The notes below the pieces were generated by a model that ran no database searches, had not been told where the DNA came from, and saw nothing but the letters and a program-made list of their open reading frames with translations. This document shows positions 18,077-26,754 of a stretch of 64,000 nucleotides of DNA, piece by piece (position 1 is the first letter of the stretch; each line of letters opens with the position of its first letter). The translations under genes were made by a program, and so were the position numbers. This stretch comes from Rhizobium sp. CFBP 8762 (GTDB taxonomy: Bacteria > Pseudomonadota > Alphaproteobacteria > Rhizobiales > Rhizobiaceae): the NCBI RefSeq assembly GCF_014841565.1, contig NZ_JACYUD010000003.1, positions 62,001-126,000 of the forward strand, in the 5' to 3' direction.

Positions 18077-18561
18077 AATATTGGTTTCCCTATCCGCTCC
18101 TGGCCCTGTTTCTGTTGATCATCTGGTTGCTGGTCAACCAGTCCGTGTCTCTGGGACAGATTCTGCTGGGCTCGGTGCTGTCGCTGTCCTTATGTTGGGT
18201 TGTGCTGTCGCTGGACCCGCAGAAATCGCGTATCAGGAAGCCAGCGCTGGTAGTAACGCTTCTTGGACATATTATTCTCGATGTCGCACGGTCGAATCTT
18301 GCTGTCGCCCGGGTTATTCTGCGCGGTCGGCACCGCAAGCAAACATCCGGTTTCCTGCGGCTGCAACTGGAACTGCAGGATAGGAACGCTCTCGCTGTGC
18401 TGGCTTGCATTCTTGCAGCAACCCCCGGCACCATATGGCTGGAATTCGATACGGCCAAACGCACCCTGCTGCTCCATATTCTGGACCTTGTTGACGAGCA
18501 GCACTGGATCGATTTGATCAAGATGCGATACGAGGCGCCCCTCAGGGAGATATTTGAATGA
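18073..18561 (+). CDS. mrpE: Na+/H+ antiporter subunit E
   Basis: A 162-residue MrpE-family protein with two N-terminal membrane helices (LLALFLLIIWLLVNQSVSLG; LLGSVLSLSLCWVVLSL) and a C-terminal cytoplasmic part containing the family stretch LAATPGTIWLEFD and HILDLVDEQHWIDLIKMRYE. AGGAGAGG precedes ATG 18073, which overlaps the end of mrpD. It ends in an ATGA overlap with mrpF. MrpE is needed for assembly and full activity of the antiporter rather than carrying a known ion path. Confidence 0.95.
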   Translation: MKYWFPYPLLALFLLIIWLLVNQSVSLGQILLGSVLSLSLCWVVLSLDPQKSRIRKPALVVTLLGHIILDVARSNLAVARVILRGRHRKQTSGFLRLQLELQDRNALAVLACILAATPGTIWLEFDTAKRTLLLHILDLVDEQHWIDLIKMRYEAPLREIFE

Positions 18562-18839
18562 GTGCTACCATTCTGCTTTGGTCGCTTACAGCCGCGCAGG
18601 CCATTATCGTCTTCGCCATGGTGTGTGCTGGCTACCGGATCGTCAAAGGACCGCGTGCGCAGGACCGTATTCTGGGGCTGGACTTTCTCTACGTCAACGC
18701 CCTGTTGTTCCTTCTGGTATTTGGCATTCGTACCGGTAGCACACTCTATTTCGAGGCTGCGCTGGTAATTGCCCTTCTTGGATTCGTGTCGAGCATAGCT
18801 TTTGCCAAGTTCCTGATGCGTGGCGAGGTGATTGAATGA
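18558..18839 (+). CDS. mrpF: Na+/H+ antiporter subunit F
   Basis: A 93-residue, three-helix membrane protein of the MrpF family. The signature is GYRIVKGPRAQDRILGLDFL between helices one and two, with the conserved Asp and Arg residues, and ALVIALLGFVSSIAFAKFLM at the end. Start and stop overlap mrpE and mrpG respectively by four bases, so it is translated in a coupled chain. The order A(B)-C-D-E-F-G is the canonical one. Confidence 0.95.
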   Translation: MSATILLWSLTAAQAIIVFAMVCAGYRIVKGPRAQDRILGLDFLYVNALLFLLVFGIRTGSTLYFEAALVIALLGFVSSIAFAKFLMRGEVIE

Positions 18840-19237
18840 GTGGGGTGGAAACAATTCCCGTCTGGGCAGCAATAGTCGTATCGTTTTTCGTACTTGCCGG
18901 AGCGCTTCTGACCCTTATTGGCGCGATTGGACTGGCGCGGCTGGAAACATTTTATAACCGCCTTCATGCGCCCGCCCTGGGGGCCAGCGGTGGAGTAATC
19001 CTCATTTCAATCGGGTCAATGATTGCCTTCATCCTGCAGGGCGGATGGGTGGCGCACGAGCTGCTGATCATTGCATTCATGACCATGACAACCCCGATCA
19101 CGCTGATGCTGCTCGGCCATGCCGCTCTCCATCGAGATCGTGCAGAGGGAAACGATACCATCCCTGACCAAGAAAAAAACGGTCTTGAAAACCTGCGCGC
19201 CAACACCCATCTACCGTCTAACACCAATGCAGACTGA
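18836..19237 (+). CDS. mrpG: Na+/H+ antiporter subunit G
   Basis: A 133-residue MrpG-family membrane protein with three helices. The family motif GAIGLARLETFYNRLHAPAL is clear, followed by SGGVILISIGSMIAFILQGG and IAFMTMTTPITLMLLGHAAL. The hydrophilic tail (HRDRAEGNDTIPDQEKNG onward) is variable in the family. It is the last gene of the operon; the terminator at 19342-19370 follows about 100 bases later. Confidence 0.95.
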   Translation: MSGVETIPVWAAIVVSFFVLAGALLTLIGAIGLARLETFYNRLHAPALGASGGVILISIGSMIAFILQGGWVAHELLIIAFMTMTTPITLMLLGHAALHRDRAEGNDTIPDQEKNGLENLRANTHLPSNTNAD

Positions 19238-19341
19238 CATACGGGTGACATAATACGTGTGTAGGAATGCATTGTTGAGATAGTTCGCTTCCACTGTTTG
19301 ACCACGGATGTACTGGCACTGAGTGTCGAGGCGAATTAGGA

Positions 19342-19370
19342 AAGGTCGGGTTTACCCCGGCCTTTTTGCT
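19342..19370 (+). terminator. Rho-independent terminator after the mrp operon
   Basis: An 8-bp stem (AGGTCGGG with CCCGGCCT, one G-T pair) with a short loop is followed by TTTTTGCTTTT. It lies 105 bases past the mrpG stop and 41 bases before the small lipoprotein gene, so it probably ends the mrp transcript. Confidence 0.8.
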
Positions 19371-19410
19371 TTTAGGCCGACATCAGTTCGAAACGGTAAT
19401 GGAGAGTAGA

Positions 19411-19563
19411 ATGGTTCGTTTGCTGTTGGTCATGATCAGCCTCACCACTCTTGCAAGCTGCGGCATTGGCAGAGCGACAAGCAATCTGAATACTGGTTTT
19501 GACCGTTTGGGTTGCGCTTCGGCAGACTTTCGGGGTGAGACAATCTGCCCGCCGCAGCCGTAA
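19411..19563 (+). CDS. Small lipoprotein, 50 aa
   Basis: A 50-residue protein with a clear lipoprotein signal peptide: basic start (MVR), hydrophobic LLLVMISLTTLASC, and a lipobox LASC with the Cys at residue ~17. The mature part is only about 34 residues (GIGRATSNLNTGFDRLGCAS and a Pro-rich end) with two further cysteines. ATG 19411 has GGAGAG upstream, which selects it over a longer frame from 19366 that begins inside the terminator tail. Function unknown. It converges with the CBS-domain gene 24 bases away. Confidence 0.7.
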   Translation: MVRLLLVMISLTTLASCGIGRATSNLNTGFDRLGCASADFRGETICPPQP

Positions 19564-19587
19564 CAGACCTTACTGCAGCACCAGGGG

Positions 19588-20883
19588 TTAGTCGTCCGAA
19601 GCGGCCACCTTGGAAATCAGAATCTTATCGATCCGCCGGCCATCCATGTCGATTACCTCAAAGCGATAGCCAAAGGCTTCGGTATAATCGCCTTCATTCG
19701 GCGTCTTGCGCAGCTCCTGTACCAGGAAGCCAGCAATCGTTTCATAATGGCCGGTGCCGTCAATATCGTCCAGCCCGAGGCTGAGGTGAATTTCGTCGAT
19801 TGGCGTTCTGCCATCGACCAGATAAGAGCCGTCTTCCCGAAGAACGATAAGAGCGTGCTCCAGATCGTCATAGTTAGAAGGCAGCACCCCGACGATGGCT
19901 TCCAGAATGTCCGCAATGGTGACAATACCTTCCGTACTGCCATATTCGTCGACGATCAGCGCAAGGTTGATGCTGGACGTTTTGAACGCTTCGAGTGCCT
20001 TGAGACATGTTGTTGTCTCCGGCAGAGTGTGAACATCCTTGATGAACTCGCGAACGTTGAAGTCACCGCCAGTCAGGGCCGCATCCAGCAATTCCTTCGC
20101 CAAAACTGCGCCTAGAACATCACCGGTTTCCGGGTCGATGACAGGATAACGGGAGTGGCCGTGCTGGTGAACCTTCTGGCGGATTTCGTCAAACGTATCG
20201 TCGATATCAATGAAACTCACCTCTGTGCGGTGCGTCATGATCGACTTGACGTTACGGTCCCCGAGCCGAATGATCCGCCTTAGCATCTCATGCTCCGACT
20301 GTTCGATGGCGCCGCTTTCCACACCTTCGGCCATGATGGCCTGAACCTCAGCCTCCGTCACCTGATCGCGGTCACTGCCGATAATGCCGAACAAGCGCAT
20401 GATCAACGAGGCCGAACCCTCAAACAGGATGACGATAGGCGAGGCGACGCGCGACAGTATCGTCATGGGTGTCGCCACCAGCATGGCCAGCGTTTCCGCA
20501 TTGCGCAGCGCCAGTTGCTTGGGGATGAGTTCGCCGATGATGACGGAAAGATAGGTAATCAGGGAAACAACGAGCGCCACCGACACCGTCGCGCCATAGG
20601 GGTTGATCCACGCAATGTCGTTGAGAACAGGTGTCAGTTTGTCGGCAATCGTCGCACCGCCGTAGGCGCCCGCCAACGTACCAACAAGCGTAATGCCCAC
20701 TTGAACCGTTGAGAGAAAACGCCCGGAGTCTTCCGCCAGAACCAGTGCGGAGGCTGCTCTTTTGTTGCCTTGGCGCGCCATCTGCCGGAGCATCGGGCGA
20801 CTTGCCGATACCAGCGCCATTTCTGAGAGCGCGAAGAATGCATTGATCAGCAAAAGAAGCAGTATAACAATCAGTTCGGACAT
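19588..20883 (-). CDS. CNNM/CorC-type membrane protein with CBS domains (hemolysin-like)
   Basis: A 431-residue protein with an N-terminal DUF21 (CNNM) transmembrane domain (residues ~1-190, e.g. LLLLINAFFALSEMALVSAS and IIGELIPKQLALRNAET), a CBS-domain pair (~205-335; MTHRTEVSFIDIDDTFDE, INLALIVDEYGSTEGIVTI) and a C-terminal CorC_HlyC transporter-associated domain (~345-430; YLVDGRTPIDEIHLSLG). These proteins are often labelled hemolysins, but homologues are implicated in Mg2+/Co2+ or other divalent cation transport. It is a single gene on this strand; no partner is adjacent. The substrate is not determinable. Confidence 0.9.
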   Translation of the reverse strand: MSELIVILLLLLINAFFALSEMALVSASRPMLRQMARQGNKRAASALVLAEDSGRFLSTVQVGITLVGTLAGAYGGATIADKLTPVLNDIAWINPYGATVSVALVVSLITYLSVIIGELIPKQLALRNAETLAMLVATPMTILSRVASPIVILFEGSASLIMRLFGIIGSDRDQVTEAEVQAIMAEGVESGAIEQSEHEMLRRIIRLGDRNVKSIMTHRTEVSFIDIDDTFDEIRQKVHQHGHSRYPVIDPETGDVLGAVLAKELLDAALTGGDFNVREFIKDVHTLPETTTCLKALEAFKTSSINLALIVDEYGSTEGIVTIADILEAIVGVLPSNYDDLEHALIVLREDGSYLVDGRTPIDEIHLSLGLDDIDGTGHYETIAGFLVQELRKTPNEGDYTEAFGYRFEVIDMDGRRIDKILISKVAASDD

Positions 20884-20992
20884 GGGTCACCGTTTGGGAG
20901 CGTCGTAACCAAATAAGCCGTGCTGGCGAAAGCGGCAAGGGCTTGAGGTTGGAACATCCGCGTCACACAATAGATTTATCATGAGGAACTCT

Positions 20993-21022
20993 AAAAAATC
21001 GGGGCGACAGAGCCGCCCCGAT
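20993..21022 (-). terminator. Rho-independent terminator of the BMP transporter operon
   Basis: A perfect 9-bp GC-rich stem (ATCGGGGCG at 20998-21006 with CGCCCCGAT at 21014-21022, 7-base loop) is followed on the minus strand by a run of six T (20993-20998). It lies 10 bases past the stop of the substrate-binding protein gene and ends the minus-strand operon. Confidence 0.9.
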
Positions 21023-21032
21023 CTTGAAAACC

Positions 21033-22103
21033 TTATTGCGGCAGCTTGTCGTCAACGCCTTCTACATAGAAGTTCAACCCCAGCAGGGTCGCGTCGTCAG
21101 CGCTTTCACCCGCTTTCAGCCAGACGCTGCCATCCTGCTTGTTGAGCGGGCCGGAGAACGGCTTCAACTCGCCGGACTCGATTTTCGCCTGTGTTGCTTC
21201 TGCCATCGCCTTCACGTCATCGGGCATGTTGGTGTAAGGGGCCATGGTCAGGATGCCGTCTTTCAGGCCGTCCCAGCTGGACTGCGACGTCCATTTGCCG
21301 TCCAGAAACGCCTGTGTGCGCTTGATGTAATAGGCGCCCCAAGTGTCCACAATCGCCGTCAGCTGCGTTTGAGGACCCGCCTTGATCATATCGGATGCCT
21401 GACCGAAAGCTTTAATGCCGCGCTCGGCTGCAACCTGCATCGGCGCAGTCGTGTCCGTGTGCTGTGCGAGGATATCAACGCCCTGATCGATCAGCGCCTT
21501 GGCTGCATCGGCTTCCTTGCCGGGGTCAAACCAGGTGTTCGCCCAGATGACCTTCATCTTGAACTCTGGGTTCACCGACCGTGCGCCGATGAGGAACGCG
21601 TTGATGCCCTGCACCACTTCCGGGATCGGGAATGAGCCGATGTAGCCTGCTACGCCATTCTTCGATAGCTTGGCGGCGATCTGACCGCTGATATAACGAC
21701 CTTCGTAGAAACGGCTGTTATAGGTCGCGATGTTGGCAGCGGTCTTGTAGCCCGTCGCATGTTCAAACTTCACATCCGGAAACTTCTGCGCAACCTTCAC
21801 TGTTGCGTCCATAAAGCCAAAGGATGTTGTGTAGATCATGCCACAGCCGGAACGAGCCATACGCTCGATAGCACGTTCGGCATCAGGACCCTCTGGAACG
21901 CTTTCCAGAAATGCCGTTTCAATTTTGTCGCCAAACTCTTTTTCCAGTGCCTGACGGCCAATGTCATGGGCCTGCGTCCAGCCACCATCGGTTTTGGAGC
22001 CGACATAGATGAAGCAGATTTTGGCCTTATCGGCAGCGCTTGCTGGCGAAAACGCACCCAGCATCGCCGCTGAGGCTGCCAGAGCGAGAACGATTTTTTT
22101 CAT
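21033..22103 (-). CDS. BMP/PnrA-family ABC transporter substrate-binding protein
   Basis: A 356-residue periplasmic binding protein of the Bmp (basic membrane protein/PnrA) family, which usually binds purine nucleosides or related compounds. A signal peptide (MKKIVLALAASAAMLGAFSP, cleavage near SASA/ADKAK) precedes KICFIYVGSKTDGGWTQAHD, the typical first strand and ligand loop. SGCGMIYTTSFGFMDATVKV, PIPEVVQGINAFLIGARSVN and VDILAQHTDTTAPMQVAAE follow. ATG 22103 is chosen because it opens the signal peptide; the frame continues upstream into the permease gene but is a shadow there. It is the last gene of the operon. The ligand is inferred from the family only. Confidence 0.9.
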   Translation of the reverse strand: MKKIVLALAASAAMLGAFSPASAADKAKICFIYVGSKTDGGWTQAHDIGRQALEKEFGDKIETAFLESVPEGPDAERAIERMARSGCGMIYTTSFGFMDATVKVAQKFPDVKFEHATGYKTAANIATYNSRFYEGRYISGQIAAKLSKNGVAGYIGSFPIPEVVQGINAFLIGARSVNPEFKMKVIWANTWFDPGKEADAAKALIDQGVDILAQHTDTTAPMQVAAERGIKAFGQASDMIKAGPQTQLTAIVDTWGAYYIKRTQAFLDGKWTSQSSWDGLKDGILTMAPYTNMPDDVKAMAEATQAKIESGELKPFSGPLNKQDGSVWLKAGESADDATLLGLNFYVEGVDDKLPQ

Positions 22104-22132
22104 TGTGATACCCCTGTTTGAGTTTTGTTGGT

Positions 22133-23053
22133 TTATCTGTCCGGCACAAACGGCTTTCCGAGAGATGCCGGGGTATTGATCAGCGTCATGCGGCGGTTGC
22201 GTGAGATGAGCACAAGAACCACCACCGTCGCAAGATAGGGAAGTGCTGACAGGAACTGCGAGGGAACACCGATGCCCAGCGCCTGCGCATGCAACTGGCT
22301 GATGGAAACGGCACCAAACAAATACCCACCGGCAACAATGCGCCATGGCCGCCAGGATGCAAACACCACCAGTGCCAGAGCAATCCAGCCACGACCGGCA
22401 GACATGTTTTCCACCCACTGCGGCGTGTAGACAAGCGAAAGCTGTGCTCCGGCCAGACCCGCGCAAGCACCGCCGAACAGAACGGCGAGATACCGCGTAC
22501 GAAGAACATTGATGCCGAGTGCATGGGCAGAAGCGTGATTGTCACCAACCGAGCGTAACTTCAGGCCGGCTCTGGTGGAAAACAAAAACCAGTTGACCCC
22601 CGCGATCAAGGCTATCGACAGATAGAAGATCAGGTCCTGCCGGAAAAGAAGGGGTCCCAGATAAGGAATGTCAGACAAAACCGGAATGGCAAGTGGCGGC
22701 AACTTGATACCCGACAGCCCGACAAAACTTTCGCCGATCATTCCAGACAGGCCAAGCCCCAGAATGGTCAGCGCCAACCCCGTTGCCACCTGATTGGCCA
22801 CCAGCGTGAGTGTCAGGAAACCAAACAGCAGGGAGAAAGCCGCGCCGCTGACAACGCCCGCGAGAACGCCGATATAGGGCGAGCCAGTCAAATTGGTGGC
22901 CGCAAATGCGCAGACGGCGCCCATGATCATCATGCCCTCGACGCCCAGATTGAGGACGCCGGAACGCTCGGTCACGAGTTCGCCAAGGGCTGCCAGCACC
23001 AGCGGTGTTGAGGCCGTGATAACTGTCAGGAGGATCGCTTCAAGAATGGTCAT
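22133..23053 (-). CDS. ABC transporter permease (nucleoside type, YufQ-like)
   Basis: A 306-residue inner-membrane permease of the BPD_transp_2 family with roughly eight helices. Family stretches are GELVTERSGVLNLGVEGMMI, LGLGLSGMIGESFVGLSGI and GACAGLAGAQLSLVYTPQWV. It forms the heteromeric channel with the permease at 23050-24147, with which it overlaps by four bases (ATGA), as in the Bacillus guanosine transporter NupNOPQ (YufNOPQ). The substrate-binding protein gene follows 29 bases later. Confidence 0.9.
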   Translation of the reverse strand: MTILEAILLTVITASTPLVLAALGELVTERSGVLNLGVEGMMIMGAVCAFAATNLTGSPYIGVLAGVVSGAAFSLLFGFLTLTLVANQVATGLALTILGLGLSGMIGESFVGLSGIKLPPLAIPVLSDIPYLGPLLFRQDLIFYLSIALIAGVNWFLFSTRAGLKLRSVGDNHASAHALGINVLRTRYLAVLFGGACAGLAGAQLSLVYTPQWVENMSAGRGWIALALVVFASWRPWRIVAGGYLFGAVSISQLHAQALGIGVPSQFLSALPYLATVVVLVLISRNRRMTLINTPASLGKPFVPDR

Positions 23054-24147
23054 GCTGTGTCACCGCCTGACAAACGCCCGGTCAACGATGACGTGATAAC
23101 GCGAATGCGGTAGTGGATGAGCGTATCGCAGGACAGAACAAAAAATAGCAGCAGCCCCTGAAACACGCGGGTGACCTTATCCGATACGCCGATTGATAGT
23201 TGTGCGGCTTCGCCGCCCAGGTAGGTTAACGCCAGAACAAGACCAGCGGCGACAATCCCCAGCGGATTGAGCCGTCCGAGAAAGGCGACGATGATCGCTG
23301 TAAATCCGTAGCCGGGCGAAATCACCGGACGCAATTGCCCTATGGCTCCACTGACTTCGCTGATACCAGCAAGACCAGCCAGCGCGCCGGATAGCAACAT
23401 GGAGAACCAGATCATGCGCTTGGGCGAAAAGCCTGCAAAGCGCCCTGCCCGCTCCGACTGGCCAAGAACAGTAATTTCAAAGCCTTTCAGGGTGAACCGC
23501 ATCATGAACCAGATGGCCAGTGCCGCCAGAATGGCGAAGGCAAAGCCCCAATGGGTGCGGCCCGAACTCAACATTTCCGGCAAAATTGCATTCGGCGCGA
23601 ACAGCCGGGTTTCAGGAAAATTCATGCCCGTGGGGTTGCGCCACGGTCCACGGACCAACCAGTCGAGAAACAACTGGGCGCTGTAGACCAGCATCAGACT
23701 GGTCAAAATCTCATTGGTGTTGAGATGCGCCTTGAGGAAGGCAGGGATACCCGCATATAGCGCGCCTCCGAGCATTCCCATCAGCAACATCAGCGGCAAA
23801 ACAAGCGGCGACTGCCACTCATAAAACACCACCGGAATGACCGAACCGGCAATGGCTCCCATGATGAACTGACCTTCAGCCCCGATATTCCAGTTGTTCG
23901 AGCGGTAACAGACCGACAAACCGACAGCGATGAGGATCAAAGGCGCTGCCTTTATCGCCAGTTCGTGCAGCGACCAGACTTCCAGCAGCGGTTCGATGAT
24001 GAAACTGTAGAGTGCCACCACCGGATCCTTGCCGAGTAGCGCAAACATCAGGCCGCCAAACAGGACCGTCAGCCCGAGGGCAATAAAGGGCGAAAGAATG
24101 GAAAACAGAACCGAATGGCCGGCGCGTTTTTGCAGTTCAATGCGCAT
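23050..24147 (-). CDS. ABC transporter permease (nucleoside type, YufP-like)
   Basis: A 365-residue BPD_transp_2 permease with about nine to ten helices. Characteristic sequences are VGLSVCYRSNNWNIGAEGQF, LGQSERAGRFAGFSPKRMIW and ISPGYGFTAIIVAFLGRLNP, the latter being a family hallmark near the last helices. Its start overlaps the end of the ATPase gene by 11 bases, and its stop overlaps the next permease by four, so all are co-translated. It is the larger of the two permeases, matching the YufP position. Confidence 0.9.
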   Translation of the reverse strand: MRIELQKRAGHSVLFSILSPFIALGLTVLFGGLMFALLGKDPVVALYSFIIEPLLEVWSLHELAIKAAPLILIAVGLSVCYRSNNWNIGAEGQFIMGAIAGSVIPVVFYEWQSPLVLPLMLLMGMLGGALYAGIPAFLKAHLNTNEILTSLMLVYSAQLFLDWLVRGPWRNPTGMNFPETRLFAPNAILPEMLSSGRTHWGFAFAILAALAIWFMMRFTLKGFEITVLGQSERAGRFAGFSPKRMIWFSMLLSGALAGLAGISEVSGAIGQLRPVISPGYGFTAIIVAFLGRLNPLGIVAAGLVLALTYLGGEAAQLSIGVSDKVTRVFQGLLLFFVLSCDTLIHYRIRVITSSLTGRLSGGDTA

Positions 24148-25732
24148 GGCTGGTCTCCGGGGCTGAATGATTGGACTGCGTTCCGCCCATCAGCAGGCCA
24201 ATCTGTTCGCGTGTGATCTGCTCAGCCGGGTAGGAACGTGACAACTTACCATCACTGATAACCGCAATACTGCTGGCAACCTCATAAATCTCATCGAGAT
24301 CCTGACTGATGACCAGCACTGCCGAACCGGCCTTTGCCAGATCGACCAATGCCTGGCGTATACGGCTCGCTGCGCCCGCATCCACGCCCCACGTTGGCTG
24401 ATTGACAATCAGCACTGATGGCTGGCGGTCCAACTCGCGCCCGATGATAAATTTTTGCAGGTTACCGCCGGACAAAGACGCCGCAGCGGGGTCTTCCCCG
24501 CTTTTGCGCACGTCCATAGCCTTGGAAATGCGGGTGGATGCCACGCGGACGATCATGTGTCGAATGATCTGGAGAAGTCCCCCGCCGAGAAAAACCCGGG
24601 CATCCGACTGGTTGCGGGCAAGCACGAGGTTATCCGCCAGCGTCAATGCCGGGACGGTAGCGTGACCCTGGCGCTCCTCTGGCACAAAACTGCCCCCGAG
24701 AAGACGGCGGGCGGTAATGCCAAGCGAACCGACCGGCTTGCCGCGGATCGAGATTGCCGTGTTGGCTTCAACCGGAAACTCTCCCGACAACGCATCGAAC
24801 AGTTCGCTCTGGCCGTTGCCCGCGACGCCCGCAATTGCCAGAATTTCGCCAGCCCTGACCTCAAGACAGATGTCTTTCAACGAGACGGAAAAGGGCGTTC
24901 GCGCAGCGACAGACAGATGATCAGCCGCCAATTGCACTGCACCGCCACCGCTGCTCGCAATGTGCCGCACCGATTTGACATCGGCACCCACCATCATTCG
25001 GGCGAGAGATGCAGGGGTTTCCAAACGAGGATCACACGCGCCCGTAACCTTTCCGTGCCGCAGCACTGTGGCCCGTTGACAGATGCGCTGCACCTCCTCC
25101 AGCCGATGGCTGATGTAGAGAACAGAACGCCCTTCGGCACGGAGCCGCTCCAGCGTTTCAAACAGCCGGTCCGCCTCCTGCGGCGTCAGCACCGACGTCG
25201 GCTCATCGAGAATGATCAGTTGCGGATTCTGCAAAAGAGCCCGAACAATCTCGATACGTTGGCGCTCCCCGACCGACAGGTCCGCGACATGCGCCGCCGG
25301 GTCCAGCGGAAGACCATATGCCTTCGAGACGGTCGCAGCCTCTGCTGCAACCTTCTGCAACGAAATATTGGGGGGCATGGACAGTGCAATATTTTCCGCA
25401 ACGGTGAGTGCTTCAAACATCGAGAAGTGCTGGAAGACCATACCAATGCCGAGTTTTCGCGCGTCTGCGGGACTTGCGATGCTCACCGGCTCGCCGCGCC
25501 ACAGGATTTCGCCTTCGGTTGGAGCCAGAACACCAAACAGCATTTTGACAAGGGTCGATTTGCCCGCGCCGTTTTCACCCAGCAGGGCATGAATTTCGCC
25601 GGTGCGAATATCCAGGTCAATTCCATCGCATGCTGCAAACGTGCCAAATCGTTTGGTCAGCCCGCGCACAGCCAGCAAAGAACTTTGCACGAAAACGTCT
25701 CGCGAACTTTCAGATTCGCTTGTCACGGACAC
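24137..25732 (-). CDS. ABC transporter ATP-binding protein, duplicated (YufO-like)
   Basis: A 531-residue protein with two tandem ABC domains, as in sugar/nucleoside importers of this class. Domain 1 has Walker A GENGAGKST (~52-60), signature LSVGERQRIEIVRAL and Walker B LIILDEPTSVLTP. Domain 2 has a degenerate Walker A (GVAGNGQSELF, lacking the GKS/T) but an intact LSGGNLQKFIIGREL signature, the usual asymmetry of the family. I start it at GTG 25732, which has GAGG five bases upstream; a longer frame reaches back into the quinone oxidoreductase gene. The gap to that upstream gene is 35 bases, suggesting one transcript. Confidence 0.9.
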   Translation of the reverse strand: MSVTSESESSRDVFVQSSLLAVRGLTKRFGTFAACDGIDLDIRTGEIHALLGENGAGKSTLVKMLFGVLAPTEGEILWRGEPVSIASPADARKLGIGMVFQHFSMFEALTVAENIALSMPPNISLQKVAAEAATVSKAYGLPLDPAAHVADLSVGERQRIEIVRALLQNPQLIILDEPTSVLTPQEADRLFETLERLRAEGRSVLYISHRLEEVQRICQRATVLRHGKVTGACDPRLETPASLARMMVGADVKSVRHIASSGGGAVQLAADHLSVAARTPFSVSLKDICLEVRAGEILAIAGVAGNGQSELFDALSGEFPVEANTAISIRGKPVGSLGITARRLLGGSFVPEERQGHATVPALTLADNLVLARNQSDARVFLGGGLLQIIRHMIVRVASTRISKAMDVRKSGEDPAAASLSGGNLQKFIIGRELDRQPSVLIVNQPTWGVDAGAASRIRQALVDLAKAGSAVLVISQDLDEIYEVASSIAVISDGKLSRSYPAEQITREQIGLLMGGTQSNHSAPETSHAH

Positions 25733-25767
25733 GCTGGCCTCTTTCCTTTGGTGCTGGCTTATCCCGA

Positions 25768-26754
25768 TCAGGGAATAAGCAGGGTTGTCCCGCTTGTTTT
25801 TCTCTGTTCCAGATCGCTTTGCGCAAGAGCAACGTCGCTCAGGCAATAGGTTTGATTGATATTGATAGCCACTTTGTTGCTCTGCACAATATCAAAGAGC
25901 GACTGTGCACATGCCTCGAGTGCTTGGCGGGTTGCAATATAGTGTCCCAGCGTCGGACGGGTTGCAAAAAGTGAGCCTTTTTGCGCGAGGATGCCGATTT
26001 GCAGCGGCTCAACCAAGCCCGAGGACTGCCCGAAGCTGACCCACAAGCCTCTCGGCTTCAAACAGTCAAGGGATTGGGGATAAGTATCGCGGCCGACCGA
26101 ATCATAGACGACGTCGACGCCCGCATCATCAGTCAACCCACGCACCTGTTCCACGAAATTTTCAGCTTTATAATTGATCACGTGATCGTAACCGTGATCG
26201 AGTGCCAGCGCGACCTTCTCGGCCGATCCGGCAGTGCCTATAACCCGGGCACCCAATGCCTTTGCCCACTGCCCGGCGATCAGCCCTACGCCACCGGCAG
26301 CAGCGTGGAACAGTAAGGTCGTGTCTGGCGTCACTTGAAAGGTCTGGTTTAGAAGATACTGCGCCGTCATGCCCTTCAGCATCATCGCAGCCGCTGTTTC
26401 ATAGGAAATCGCGTCCGGTAGTTTTACCAGTTGGCTTGCCTTGATATTGCGATGCTCACAATAGGCACCCGTAGATGAGCCATACGCAACCCGGTCCCCG
26501 ACCGCAAAACCGCTCACACTGTTTCCGATTGCGACAATCTCTCCTGCGCCTTCTTCACCCGGAATGAACGGAAAGCCCGCTGGTGACGGATAAATCCCTG
26601 TGCGCTTGTATATATCGATGAAGTTCAGGCCGATGGCATGGTGACGAATTTGCACCTCTCCCGCTCCCGGCGCGTTCAACGGTACATCCTGATAGTGAAG
26701 CACTTCGGGACCGCCATAGGCGCTGATTGTGACTGCTCTCGTCAAACTCGTCAT
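25768..26754 (-). CDS. qor: NAD(P)H:quinone oxidoreductase, zinc-independent MDR family (Qor-like)
   Basis: A 328-residue medium-chain dehydrogenase/reductase resembling quinone reductase QOR, which reduces quinones with NADPH in the cytoplasm. Visible are HHAIGLNFIDIYKRTGIYP, the FIPGEEGAGEIVAIG loop, the nucleotide-binding LLFHAAAGGVGLIAGQWAKA and the strand GARVIGTAGSAEK. The zinc-ligand cysteines of alcohol dehydrogenases are absent. Its ATG overlaps the stop of the phosphatidylcholine synthase gene by four bases (ATGA), an unexpected coupling. The physiological quinone is unknown. Confidence 0.88.
   Translation of the reverse strand: MTSLTRAVTISAYGGPEVLHYQDVPLNAPGAGEVQIRHHAIGLNFIDIYKRTGIYPSPAGFPFIPGEEGAGEIVAIGNSVSGFAVGDRVAYGSSTGAYCEHRNIKASQLVKLPDAISYETAAAMMLKGMTAQYLLNQTFQVTPDTTLLFHAAAGGVGLIAGQWAKALGARVIGTAGSAEKVALALDHGYDHVINYKAENFVEQVRGLTDDAGVDVVYDSVGRDTYPQSLDCLKPRGLWVSFGQSSGLVEPLQIGILAQKGSLFATRPTLGHYIATRQALEACAQSLFDIVQSNKVAININQTYCLSDVALAQSDLEQRKTSGTTLLIP

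Noticed and set aside
18090-18872. 260-codon minus-strand frame opposite mrpE and mrpF
   Set aside because: Antisense to tightly packed mrp genes with strong family matches; translation is not protein-like.
24137-25732. Degenerate second Walker A of the ABC ATPase as a sign of gene decay
   Set aside because: Loss of GKS/T in the second domain is normal for sugar/nucleoside ABC importers of this type, so it is not evidence of a pseudogene.
24455-25849. 464-codon open frame on the plus strand
   Set aside because: It lies entirely antisense to the duplicated ABC ATPase and most of its start region, has a low-complexity Arg/His-rich translation and no ribosome site. A GC-rich shadow frame.
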